Of a stretch of 64,000 bases of DNA, positions 54,034 through 62,173 are shown one piece after another (the stretch's first letter is position 1; each line of letters starts with the position of its first letter). Made by a program: the position numbers and the translations under genes. Source of the DNA: Panacagrimonas sp. (GTDB lineage Bacteria > Pseudomonadota > Gammaproteobacteria > Nevskiales > Nevskiaceae); NCBI RefSeq assembly GCF_020697055.1, contig NZ_JAJFBP010000001.1:1-64000 (forward strand), read 5' to 3'. Under the pieces are notes generated by a model. It searched no databases and had not been told where the DNA came from. It saw nothing but the letters and a program-made list of their open reading frames with translations.

Positions 54034-54095
54034 ACGCAGAGGGGCAAATGACGCGAAGAAATTCGGGTCGACGTTTACCTTTGCGCCTTCGCGTT
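54033..54095. repeat. Inverted repeat related to the element at 35989-36095
   Basis: Starting at the LysR stop codon, AACGCAGAGGGGCAAATGAC pairs imperfectly with CTTTGCGCCTTCGCGTT about 30 bp later. The AACGCAAAGG / CCTTTGCGTT theme is shared with the longer element at 35989-36095, suggesting one dispersed intergenic repeat family. It may act as a transcript end. Confidence 0.6.
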
Positions 54096-54176
54096 GAATC
54101 GCTTCGAGACTGCTCGATCGCGAGCCCATGGCCTCGGGCCGCCACCGCCGCGCGTCGACGGGATCCCGGACGTGAT

Positions 54177-54878
54177 CTAGGCCGCGACCGCTGCGACGCG
54201 CGAGGCTTGCAGCCGTCGCGCAGCCCGATCGACCAGGGCTTCCGGCATCATCGGCGAGACCATCTCGCGCGCTGTGGCGAGCGTCGCGGCATCGGCCAGC
54301 TCGGGGCGACCGGTGTGGAACGGCGGCTCGGGTGCGTACTCGATCACCAGCTCGATCAGCCGTCCCGCCGCTTCGCCGCCCCATTGCGCCGCCATGCGCA
54401 GCCCGAAGTCGACGCCTGCGGTCACGCCGCCGCCGCTGGCGCGGTTGCGATCGATGACGACGCGTCGCTCATCGGGAATGGCGCCGAACTTCTCCAGCCA
54501 CGGCAGCGCGTGCCAGTGGCAGGCGGACCGGTAGCCTCGCAGCAGACCCGCGGCGCCGAGCAGCAGCGAGCCGGTGCAGACGCTGGTGATCCATTGGGCC
54601 TTTGCGCCGGCGCGTGCGATCGCATCGAGCAGCGCCTCGTCCTGCATCGCCTCCAACGTCGGCAGGGCGCCGCCGGGAACGAACACGACATCGGGATCGG
54701 GCGTGGCGTCGGCGTAGGTATGCGTGGCCACGAGTTCGAGCCCCGAGTCGGTCGCGATCGGTCCCTTCCTGGCGGCGATGAACTCGAACTCCACGCCGGG
54801 GACGAACTGCCAGGCGGTGACGGGACCGATCATGTCCATCGAGGTGAACTGCGGATAGAGGAAACAAGCGATCTTCAT
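54177..54878 (-). CDS. DJ-1/PfpI family protein (isonitrile hydratase-like)
   Basis: The 233-residue protein has the DJ-1/PfpI nucleophile elbow with C101 in ITSVCTGSLLLGAAG and the acidic residue in the first strand region (YPQFTSMDMIGP). The CTGSLLLGAAGLL motif and length resemble isonitrile hydratase (InhA) and the N-terminal half of GlxA regulators. Its substrate is unknown. It is divergent from a GlxA-type regulator 144 bp away, which probably controls it. Confidence 0.92.
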   Translation of the reverse strand: MKIACFLYPQFTSMDMIGPVTAWQFVPGVEFEFIAARKGPIATDSGLELVATHTYADATPDPDVVFVPGGALPTLEAMQDEALLDAIARAGAKAQWITSVCTGSLLLGAAGLLRGYRSACHWHALPWLEKFGAIPDERRVVIDRNRASGGGVTAGVDFGLRMAAQWGGEAAGRLIELVIEYAPEPPFHTGRPELADAATLATAREMVSPMMPEALVDRAARRLQASRVAAVAA

Positions 54879-55022
54879 CTGAGGTCTCCGGTGGGAAGGC
54901 GGCCAGCTTCCGGTCGACGACGGTTCGTCACAAGGACGAAGATCCGGCGATTCCCGCCATGTCCGTAACCGTTGGAAATGCGTCCGTTATGCTCGGAACA
55001 CGCCTGCCCATCGATTTACGCC

Positions 55023-55973
55023 ATGTCGCCTGCTTCGACGCGCTCGGTCGCATTCCTGGTAACGCCGGCGTTCGTGCTGCTGGACATGAGCGGCGCGCTG
55101 GAAGCCTTCCACCTCGCCCATCGGCTGCGACCCGACAGCTACCGGCTGCGCGTGATGTCGCTGGACGGCGGCCCGATCGAGAGCACCGCGGGCGTGGCGG
55201 TGGCCACCGAACGGGCGACGCAGGAGTCGTTCGACACGCTGTTCGTGATCGGCGGCGAGCGATCGCTGTACGGCGTGCCGAGCGATCAGATCGCCTACCT
55301 GCGCGCGGTCGCTCCGGGGGTCCGTCGCGTCGCGAGCGTGTGCGTCGGCGCCTACATTCTGGCCGCGGCCGGGCTGCTCGACGATCGGCGCGCGACCACC
55401 CACTGGATGTGGGCCAAGGAGATGCAGGACCGCTATCCGCAGGTGCGCGTCGACGGCGATCGCATCTTCACCTGCGACGAGGGCATCTGGACCTCGGCCG
55501 GCGTCACCGCGGGAATCGACCTTGCGCTGGCGCTGATCGAGGACGACCTGGGCAAGGACGTCGCGCGTTCGGTGGCGCGGCTGATGGTGGTCTACCACCG
55601 CCGCGCGGGCGGCCAGATGCAGTTCTCGTCGCTGCTCAAGCTCGATCCGGATTCGGACCGCATCCGCCGCGTGCTGTCGTACGTTCGCGAACATCTGGAC
55701 GATCCGCTGCCGGTGGAGAAGCTCGCCGAGATCGCGCATTTGAGCGTGCGCCAGTTTGGTCGCGCGTTCTCCCAGGCCACCGGCACGACGCCCGCCAAGG
55801 TGGTCGAACGCCTGCGCGTCGAGGCGGCGCGACCGCGCATCCAGGACGGCCGCGAGCCGCTCGAATCGATCGCCCGCTCGGTGGGGTTTTCCGATGCCGA
55901 CCGGATGCGGCTGAGCTTTCGCCGCGTGTTCGGGCAGACGCCGCAGACGTTGAGGCGCGACGCGCGAATCTGA
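55023..55973 (+). CDS. GlxA-family AraC-type transcriptional regulator
   Basis: The 316-residue protein joins a DJ-1/PfpI-like domain (Cys107 in VASVCVGAYILAAAGLL) to a C-terminal AraC double helix-turn-helix (LPVEKLAEIAHLSVRQFGRAFSQATGTTPAKVVERLRVEAAR, then PLESIARSVGFSDADRMRLSFRRVFGQTP). Such regulators sense small amines or similar compounds. ATG 55023 is the natural start. It is divergent from the PfpI-like gene. Confidence 0.94.
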   Translation: MSPASTRSVAFLVTPAFVLLDMSGALEAFHLAHRLRPDSYRLRVMSLDGGPIESTAGVAVATERATQESFDTLFVIGGERSLYGVPSDQIAYLRAVAPGVRRVASVCVGAYILAAAGLLDDRRATTHWMWAKEMQDRYPQVRVDGDRIFTCDEGIWTSAGVTAGIDLALALIEDDLGKDVARSVARLMVVYHRRAGGQMQFSSLLKLDPDSDRIRRVLSYVREHLDDPLPVEKLAEIAHLSVRQFGRAFSQATGTTPAKVVERLRVEAARPRIQDGREPLESIARSVGFSDADRMRLSFRRVFGQTPQTLRRDARI

Positions 55974-56108
55974 TCCGGCTCCACGCCCGCCCGAGATTGC
56001 ACATCGAGGCTTGGCACCCTGGGGGTTCGCCGGGCTTGGCACTTCCCATCGACGCAGTCGGCCACGAGGATGTGACTTCGACTACGAACGACTCCAGGAG
56101 ACGACACG

Positions 56109-56972
56109 ATGGGCGCGAACGAAGAACTGCGGCTGGCGCCGGCAACCCATGTGGTGCACGGCGGGACGCAGGACGTGGCCAAGGATCAATGGCTGCCCTT
56201 CGAGTGGGAAGAACCCAGGCTCGGCCGCTGCGTTCACGGTGAAATCGCGATCATCCGTCCAAGCGGCACCTCCGGCACGCTCATGGCCGGATTCTGGCGC
56301 ACGGGGCCCACGTCGCCCGGAGCATCCAAAGATGGCTCGCACCGTATCGCGTACTCGTCCCCGCTCGGCGACGAGACCGCGTGCGTGCTCGAGGGCTGCG
56401 CCACGCTGACGGTGAAGGCCACCGGACAGAAGTTCCGGGTCGCGCCGGGGTCGGTCGTCAGCAGCCCCAAGAATCTGGAAGTGCTGTGGGAGATCGAAGG
56501 CCCGTACTTCAAGAAGTATTGGTGCATCTTCAACGGCTCGCAGGCAACGCCGAATCCGCCGAAGGAACTGAAGGTGACCAACGTCAACGACAATCCTTCC
56601 GACTGGCAGGAGTACCACTTCAACGAGCCCAAGGAAGGCGCCCTGGTCGCAGGCGAGCTGTACTTCATCCGTGAAGGCGGATCGACCGGGACCATGCTCT
56701 CGGGCGTGTGGCGTTCGGGCAAGGGCATCGCCGGGTCCGACGTCGATGCGTCCGGCAAGATGGCGACGCCGTATACGGGCGTGCTCGGCGACGAGACGAT
56801 CCTGCTGCTCGAAGGCGAGGTGGACGTCGTCGAGACGCGGACGGGCAGGAAGCATTCGTTCCGGGCCGGTGACGTGATCGGGCTGTCCTCGGGCATGCAT
56901 GTCACGTGGACGTCCAAGGGGCCGTTCTCGAAGAAGCTCTGGGTGATCACGCGCGACCAGGTGCCGTCCTGA
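56109..56972 (+). CDS. Tandem cupin (DUF861/EutQ-like) protein
   Basis: The 287-residue protein has two similar cupin halves, about residues 35-145 and 165-285. Each carries DET-x5-EG followed by a strand, TG-x-K and a GSVV/GDVI turn (DETACVLEGCATLTVKATG; DETILLLEGEVDVVETRTG). This is the cupin_3 pattern, found in EutQ and (S)-ureidoglycine aminohydrolase. The Cupin metal His residues are largely missing, so it may be a binding rather than a metal-dependent protein. A strong hairpin follows 43 bp after the stop. Confidence 0.85.
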   Translation: MGANEELRLAPATHVVHGGTQDVAKDQWLPFEWEEPRLGRCVHGEIAIIRPSGTSGTLMAGFWRTGPTSPGASKDGSHRIAYSSPLGDETACVLEGCATLTVKATGQKFRVAPGSVVSSPKNLEVLWEIEGPYFKKYWCIFNGSQATPNPPKELKVTNVNDNPSDWQEYHFNEPKEGALVAGELYFIREGGSTGTMLSGVWRSGKGIAGSDVDASGKMATPYTGVLGDETILLLEGEVDVVETRTGRKHSFRAGDVIGLSSGMHVTWTSKGPFSKKLWVITRDQVPS

Positions 56973-57014
56973 TACCGGGCGCAGATCGAGTCACGGGGAG
57001 ACTGGTTTCACCTG

Positions 57015-57049
57015 CCGGGTGGAGGGTGCTGAAGGCGCCCTCCGCCCGG
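57015..57049 (+). terminator. Hairpin after the tandem cupin gene
   Basis: CCGGGTGGAGGGTGC and GCGCCCTCCGCCCGG pair over 15 positions (13 Watson-Crick, 2 G-U on the transcript) around a TGAAG loop. No T-run follows. It most likely marks the end of the cupin transcript. Confidence 0.6.
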
Positions 57050-57143
57050 TCGTGCGCTGGTGGAGATCGGATCGCCACCATCGGCCCGCCGGTTGAACGG
57101 AGCACGGCGGTCTCAGAGGCTCACTAGGTACTGCTGTGGACCC

Positions 57144-58634
57144 ATGGCCAGCCTCCGTCGCGCGAAGTCGCCCCACTCATCGTTGATCCTGTCGCTCGAC
57201 GGCGAAGGCACGCTCGTCGACCAGCTGCTGCGCGCGTTGCGCGCCGAGATCCGGAATTTGTCGGTCGGCTCGCGCATGCCGCCGACGCGCCAGCTGTCCG
57301 AGGACCTGGGCGTGTCGCGCAACACGGTCATCGCCGCGTATGCGGAACTGGCCAACGAAGGGCTGATCGAGAGCCGTTTCGGCGGCGGATCGTTCGTCGG
57401 CGATCTCGAGCGCACGGCGCGGCCGGACGAGGCGCAGCCGCCGGCGGGGCCCCATGCCAGCCAGCCGGCGCGGCTGTCGGACTTCGCCACGCGGCTGCGT
57501 TCGCTCGATACATCGCCGATCCTCGAACGTCCCGAGCTGCAGTACGACTTCCGATACGGCCTGCCGGTCGTCAACGATTTTCCGTTCCACGCCTGGTCCC
57601 GGATCGTGGCGCGGCGCGCGACCATCGGATCGATCTCGCTGCTCGGCTATGGCGATGCGGCGGGATACATGCCGTTGCGGATCGAGATCGCCGAGTACCT
57701 TCGCCGCGCACGCGGCATCACCTGTTCGCCCGAGCAGATCGTCGTGACCAGCGGATCGCAGCAGGCGCTCGACCTTGCGGCCCGGATCCTGATCAACGCC
57801 GGTGACCGCGTGGTGCTCGAGGAGCCGACCTACGAGGGCGCGCGCGAGGTCTTCGCAGCAGCCGGCGCGCGTGTCGTGGCGGTTCCCGTCGACAAGGAGG
57901 GCCTGCAGGTCTCCAGGCTTCCGGGCCGATCCTCGCGATGTCGCGCGGTGTACGTGACGCCGTCGCACCAGTTCCCCACCGGAGCGGTGCTGTCCGCCCC
58001 GCGCCGGGCGCAGCTGCTCGACTGGGCGCGCACCAACGAGTGCTACGTGCTCGAGGACGACTACGACGGCGAGCTGCGTTACGACGTGCGCAACATCGAG
58101 GCGATCAAGGGCGCCGATGCCGACGATCGCGTGATCTACATCGGCACCATGTCCAAGGTGCTGTTTCCCTCGCTGCGACTGGGCTACATGGTCTGTCCGC
58201 GGGCACTGGTCGACAGCTTCGTCATCGCCAAGCACGTGTGCGACCGCCAGACACCGGCGCTGCTGCAAGGATCGCTTTCGGACTTCATGACCCAGGGCCT
58301 GTTCAGTCGCCATCTGCTGCGCGCCAAACGCCTCTGCGCGCACCGGCGTAGCGCGCTGCTCAACGCGGTCGAGAAGCACCTGGGTTCGCGCGTCACCATC
58401 GAAGGCGCAAATGCCGGCATCCACGTGATGATGTGGATCAACGATTACGCCGCGCCGGATGTGCCGAGTCTGATTGCCGCGGCCGCCGCGATCGGCGTGG
58501 GCATCTATCCGATCGCGCCGTATTTCATGCATGCGCCAAAGCGCGCGGGACTGCTGCTGGGATATGCATCGATGGACGAGCGGATGATCGAAGACGGCGT
58601 CGAACGCCTTTCCAGAGTATTGATCGCGCGATAG
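57144..58634 (+). CDS. MocR/PdxR-type GntR regulator with aminotransferase domain
   Basis: The 496-residue protein has an N-terminal GntR winged helix (LVDQLLRALRAEIRNLSVGSRMPPTRQLSEDLGVSRNTVIAAYAEL) fused to a type I aminotransferase domain with the pyridoxal-phosphate Lys at K338 (GTMSKVLFPSLRLGY) and DDYDGELRYD. MocR proteins regulate genes for vitamin B6, GABA, taurine or other amino compounds. The target here is probably a neighbouring operon; the direct one downstream begins at 58852. Confidence 0.94.
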   Translation: MASLRRAKSPHSSLILSLDGEGTLVDQLLRALRAEIRNLSVGSRMPPTRQLSEDLGVSRNTVIAAYAELANEGLIESRFGGGSFVGDLERTARPDEAQPPAGPHASQPARLSDFATRLRSLDTSPILERPELQYDFRYGLPVVNDFPFHAWSRIVARRATIGSISLLGYGDAAGYMPLRIEIAEYLRRARGITCSPEQIVVTSGSQQALDLAARILINAGDRVVLEEPTYEGAREVFAAAGARVVAVPVDKEGLQVSRLPGRSSRCRAVYVTPSHQFPTGAVLSAPRRAQLLDWARTNECYVLEDDYDGELRYDVRNIEAIKGADADDRVIYIGTMSKVLFPSLRLGYMVCPRALVDSFVIAKHVCDRQTPALLQGSLSDFMTQGLFSRHLLRAKRLCAHRRSALLNAVEKHLGSRVTIEGANAGIHVMMWINDYAAPDVPSLIAAAAAIGVGIYPIAPYFMHAPKRAGLLLGYASMDERMIEDGVERLSRVLIAR

Positions 58635-58851
58635 GCGCGGGGAACTTGGTTCCATCGCCGAGCACGCGGATTGGCTCTTGCCATCGCCCGAAAACAAAAA
58701 ATAGGACGAGATGTAAAACGGAGGAATCAGGAATATCCGGATTTGGTTCTATGAGTTTTGGTGCTGTTTGGAACTTCCGGTCGCGGCGATCGAAAGCCAG
58801 GATCCATCCACGCTTCCGAATTCCCGGAAGCGCCAAACGGCACAGAACGAA

Positions 58852-59343
58852 ATGTCCATCTATCTCAGCATGCAGCGGGTTCGTTTCTCGAGCTCGGCTG
58901 GATACGAGCAGTTCAAGATGGTGTTTGGCGACGTTCAAAACCATCTCAAGAAGCATCCCGGCTTCCTGCATCTGACCTGGTGGGTCCACCCGGACGACCC
59001 GACCTGGTTCAACGAAATCAGCATGTGGACCAGCAAGGAAGCGATCAAGAGCTGGCACATGGACACGTACCACAAGCACGCCAAGGAATGGGCGGCGCGT
59101 GGCGCGATCATGGAAGACATCATCACCAACTTCGAGTCGACCAGCACCCGGCTGCTTCGGGTGTGTCCGTGCTGCGGCCTGGTCGCCGATCGCGCGTTCG
59201 ATCTGGCACGCGAGCAGGCCGAGCTTGCCGCGCCGTGCCCGAAGTGCGGGTTCAATTTTCCGACGCTCCCCGAAACCAAGGGCAGCAGCAACGCCGTTTA
59301 CCAGGACGCCCGCGGCGTGCCGGGCGAGTCGCTTCCGCCGTGA
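58852..59343 (+). CDS. Monooxygenase-fold (ABM-like) protein with C-terminal zinc ribbon
   Basis: The 163-residue protein has an N-terminal dimeric alpha/beta-barrel domain (residues about 1-95: FSSSAGYEQFKMVFGDVQNHLKKHPGFLHLTWWVHPDDPTWFNEISMWTSKEAIKSW, the antibiotic-biosynthesis-monooxygenase pattern) followed by a zinc ribbon with C105-x2-C108 and C129-x2-C132 (CPCCG ... CPKCG). The fusion is unusual. ATG 58852 is used; a TTG at 58768 would add 28 residues without homology. The 217-bp gap before it is AT-rich relative to the window and may hold the promoter, but no clear elements were found. Confidence 0.85.
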   Translation: MSIYLSMQRVRFSSSAGYEQFKMVFGDVQNHLKKHPGFLHLTWWVHPDDPTWFNEISMWTSKEAIKSWHMDTYHKHAKEWAARGAIMEDIITNFESTSTRLLRVCPCCGLVADRAFDLAREQAELAAPCPKCGFNFPTLPETKGSSNAVYQDARGVPGESLPP

Positions 59344-59476
59344 TCCATCTCGATCGCCATCGGACGAACGGGAGGGGCCCTCCGGGCTTCTAGCGGCACC
59401 GGCGGCGCCTTGTCGGCGCCAGGTCCGGGTTCATCAAAGCAGTCCCTGCGTTTCCCAAGTTGCGGGAGGAGAAGTT

Positions 59477-60853
59477 ATGCACATCAGAAAGTACGATTTC
59501 GACTATAGCCGCCGTACCTTCATCGGCAAGGTGGCGGCGGGCGCCGGCGGCGGTGTGCTCGCGTCGCTCGCGAGCACCGTCGCCCAGTCGGGCGAGGTCA
59601 CCAAGGCCTATCCCGATGAGCTGCTGTCCATCGAGATGTACACCAAGGGCAAGATCAAGCCGGGCGACATCGTCAACGCCAACAACGTGGACGTGGTCAA
59701 GGAGCTGCTCGATCCCATCTGCTACAAGCAGATCAAGGAAATGGGCCGCCGGATCAAGATCCGCGAGGCCCCGCGCGACGTCACCACGATGTTCAATCGC
59801 AAGTATCTCGAACTGACGCTCAAGAACAACGGGCGCGCGAAGTTCGACGACACCGGCAATCTGTGGATGGACGGCGAGTCCGGCAAGCACTGGGAAGGCG
59901 GTATGCCGTTCCTGGATGCCAAGACCGGTCAGGAGGCGTGCAGCAACATCAGCAACAGCTGGGGGCGTCACGACTACTCGCAGTACCCGATCCCGTGCTG
60001 GTCGATCAATCCCGACGGAACGCTCGGCTACAAGCAGAACCTCATCTGGTTCGAACTCCAGACCACCGGCCGCAACGACGGCGTCATCTTCAAGGGCTTC
60101 AAGGACAAGCTGCGCCTGAACACGGCGCTGTTCACCGGCCCCAACGACGTCAAGGGCAGTTCCTTCCTGAGCGTGTGGTACTACGACCAGCGCAAGTTCC
60201 CGGACCTCTACGGCTACTTCCCGGCGTTCAAGCGCGTGCGCCAGTTCCCGACCAATCAGCGTTTCGAACCGCTGGTTCCCGGAATGGCGCTGCACCTGAC
60301 CGATGCCTGGGGCGCAGGCGATCCCATGCTCACCTGGGGCAATTTCAAGATCGTCGAGCGCAAGCCGATGCTCGGACCCCAGGGCGGCAACTGGATGGGC
60401 GGCTACACCGACGACTGGTCGGCACCTTTTCACGGCGGGCCCAGGGGCGAGACGTTCTTCGAAAAGACGTTCGAACTGATGCCCGAGGCCATCGTGTGGG
60501 ATGCGGATCCGACCGGTTATGCGCGTGCTCCAGTCGGCCGGCGCCGCACCTGGTCGGACGCGCGCAACGGAACCATGGCCACCCAGGTGACGTATGACCG
60601 TCGCGGCCAGCTCTACAAGCAGATCGAGTTCGGCACGGGCCAGATGAAGAACGATCGGGCCGTGATCAAGGATGCGGCCGGAAACCCGGACTGGTCGTGG
60701 CACTGCGCGCAGTTCCACGACATCCAGGTCAACCGCATCACGCTGATCCGCCACTACCGCGAGATGGACGGCTACAAGTCCCTGTTCATCGACGATGGGT
60801 CGGCGTACGACAAGTACATGACCACGTCCGCCGTCGCAAGGCTCGGCAAGTAG
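59477..60853 (+). CDS. Tat-exported DUF1329 protein
   Basis: The 458-residue protein has a twin-arginine signal (YSRRTFIGKVAAGAGGGVLASLASTVAQSG) and the DUF1329 domain, a LolA/LolB-like beta sheet protein family (FELQTTGRNDGVIFKGFKDKLRL, DQRKFPDLYGYFPAFKRVRQ, DWSAPFHGG). Members co-occur with genes for degradation of hydrophobic compounds and sit in the periplasm or outer membrane; they may carry lipids or hydrophobic substrates. GGGAGGAG precedes the ATG by five bases. A 10-bp hairpin follows the gene. Confidence 0.92.
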   Translation: MHIRKYDFDYSRRTFIGKVAAGAGGGVLASLASTVAQSGEVTKAYPDELLSIEMYTKGKIKPGDIVNANNVDVVKELLDPICYKQIKEMGRRIKIREAPRDVTTMFNRKYLELTLKNNGRAKFDDTGNLWMDGESGKHWEGGMPFLDAKTGQEACSNISNSWGRHDYSQYPIPCWSINPDGTLGYKQNLIWFELQTTGRNDGVIFKGFKDKLRLNTALFTGPNDVKGSSFLSVWYYDQRKFPDLYGYFPAFKRVRQFPTNQRFEPLVPGMALHLTDAWGAGDPMLTWGNFKIVERKPMLGPQGGNWMGGYTDDWSAPFHGGPRGETFFEKTFELMPEAIVWDADPTGYARAPVGRRRTWSDARNGTMATQVTYDRRGQLYKQIEFGTGQMKNDRAVIKDAAGNPDWSWHCAQFHDIQVNRITLIRHYREMDGYKSLFIDDGSAYDKYMTTSAVARLGK

Positions 60854-60883
60854 CGGATCGAGGTCGATCGGCAGACGTCTTTC

Positions 60884-60909
60884 GGCCAGGGCCTGACCGG
60901 GCCCTGGCC
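60884..60909 (+). terminator. Hairpin after the DUF1329 gene
   Basis: GGCCAGGGCC and GGCCCTGGCC form a perfect 10-bp stem with a 6-base loop, 30 bp after the stop codon. No T-run follows. It lies just before the LuxR-type HTH gene. Confidence 0.6.
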
Positions 60910-60945
60910 GGAGACGTGCAGCTTCCCCTGTTCCTGAAAACGTCG

Positions 60946-61254
60946 ATGAACCGTCATCTGGAATCCTCGCTGTGCTCGCGCTGCAGGGTGCAGCTGCTGT
61001 CGTCGCGCGATGCGGCCACGCTCGAGGTCCCTGACGTCGCGTCGGCGGCCAGGCTGACGCGTTCGGAGCGGGCCGTGTTCCAGCTGCTGTGCACGGGGCT
61101 GGCGAACAAGCAGATCGCCGAGCGGCTGGGGATCTCCGAGAACACGGTGCGTTATCACCTCAAGCAGGTGTACGCGAAGCTCGGTGTCCGCTCCCGTTCG
61201 CACGCGGTGGCGCGGGTCGGCGGCTCGACGCCCGAAGTCGCCGCGTCGGCATGA
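60946..61254 (+). CDS. Small LuxR/NarL-type helix-turn-helix protein
   Basis: The 102-residue protein is mainly a GerE/LuxR HTH: LTRSERAVFQLLCTGLANKQIAERLGISENTVRYHLKQVYAKLGVRSRSHAVARV. It has no autoinducer or receiver domain; the N-terminus has CSRCRVQLL. It could be a stand-alone DNA-binding regulator of this neighbourhood. The ATG at 60946 lacks a good ribosome-binding site; GTG 60916, with GGAGAC adjacent, is an in-frame alternative just after the hairpin. Confidence 0.85.
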   Translation: MNRHLESSLCSRCRVQLLSSRDAATLEVPDVASAARLTRSERAVFQLLCTGLANKQIAERLGISENTVRYHLKQVYAKLGVRSRSHAVARVGGSTPEVAASA

Positions 61255-61411
61255 CCTCGTCGGACAGGCATCGCGGCCGGCGGGACGGTCTCGGCGCGCT
61301 CGATTTCCTCCTCGTGCGAAATGCGCACGACTTGGCTGGCGGCCGTCGTACCGCCAGCTCCTTCTTTCTCTCGGTGGGCGCCAGCGCCCGGTAGCCCGGG
61401 CGTATCCCGCC

Positions 61412-61705
61412 ATGAGCGACCTCTCGCACGATGTGGCGGATCGTTCGCGAGACGGCGGTGAGGGATCCGGCTGGAATGGCCTATACCGGGAATGGGCGAG
61501 CGGCCTGCACGCCATGGTGGAGGCCTGGGCGCTGCAGCGCGGCGTCGATCTGGTGGTGTTCAGCGCGCCGGAAACGGACCGCGGATTGCAGTCGGGGAAC
61601 ACGCGACCCGGCCAGGCGGCGTCCGCGCGACCTACGGGCTTCTACGGGCCTCGGTCCGGACCCGCACCACCGCGTCCTGGGCATCGCGACGGTTGTCCGT
61701 CATGA
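61412..61705 (+). CDS. Possible small hypothetical protein
   Basis: A 97-codon frame starting at ATG 61412 has normal-looking composition in its first half (LYREWASGLHAMVEAWALQRGVDLVVFSAPETD) but Pro/Gly/Arg-rich, noncoding-like sequence at the end, where it overlaps the lipoprotein gene on the other strand by 74 bp. It may be a short gene whose true end was lost, or not a gene. I see no other feature in 61255-61631. Confidence 0.3.
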   Translation: MSDLSHDVADRSRDGGEGSGWNGLYREWASGLHAMVEAWALQRGVDLVVFSAPETDRGLQSGNTRPGQAASARPTGFYGPRSGPAPPRPGHRDGCPS

Positions 61706-61991
61706 CCTGCGTGACGTACGAATCGGCGAACGCCTCTCCGAACCCTTCCTGTTCGATGTAGACGCGCATCGGTTCGAGCAGCGGCGCGCAGAGCCCTTCG
61801 ATCGTGTCGACGATGTCGGGAGGATTGCGCGAACCGTCGTCGAGGCTCGTGGCATTGGCCACCATGCACGCCCTGTGCATGTCCCGCATCGGCTGGACCG
61901 ATTCCGTCGCTTCCTGGTTCCACTCCGGCGTTACGGCGCATCCGCCGATGGCCGTGCTCGAGATGGCCAGGATTGCCTTCAAGGCTTTCAT
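61632..61991 (-). CDS. Small lipoprotein of unknown function
   Basis: The 119-residue protein has a lipoprotein signal peptide (MKALKAILAISSTAIGGC, lipobox IGGC with C18). The mature part is acidic, with Cys residues (HRACMVAN, EGLCAPLL) that could form a disulfide in the periplasm and an amphipathic centre (EPMRVYIEQEGFGEAFADSYVTQVM). I do not recognise the family. It stands alone between plus-strand genes. Confidence 0.7.
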   Translation of the reverse strand: MKALKAILAISSTAIGGCAVTPEWNQEATESVQPMRDMHRACMVANATSLDDGSRNPPDIVDTIEGLCAPLLEPMRVYIEQEGFGEAFADSYVTQVMTDNRRDAQDAVVRVRTEARRSP

Positions 61992-62173
61992 GCCGATTTC
62001 GCGATCTGCTGAAAAAGGGGGATGCGCCAGCTTAGCCGGGGAACCGGCGTCGATGCGCCGCCCGGGTTCTGGCACCAGCAAATAGTCATCCACTGGTGCT
62101 TATGTGCCGAGCAGGTCGCTCCAATACTCGGCGGGCGTTCCCGTTCCATGCACGTTTCCCACCTGGAGGCAGC

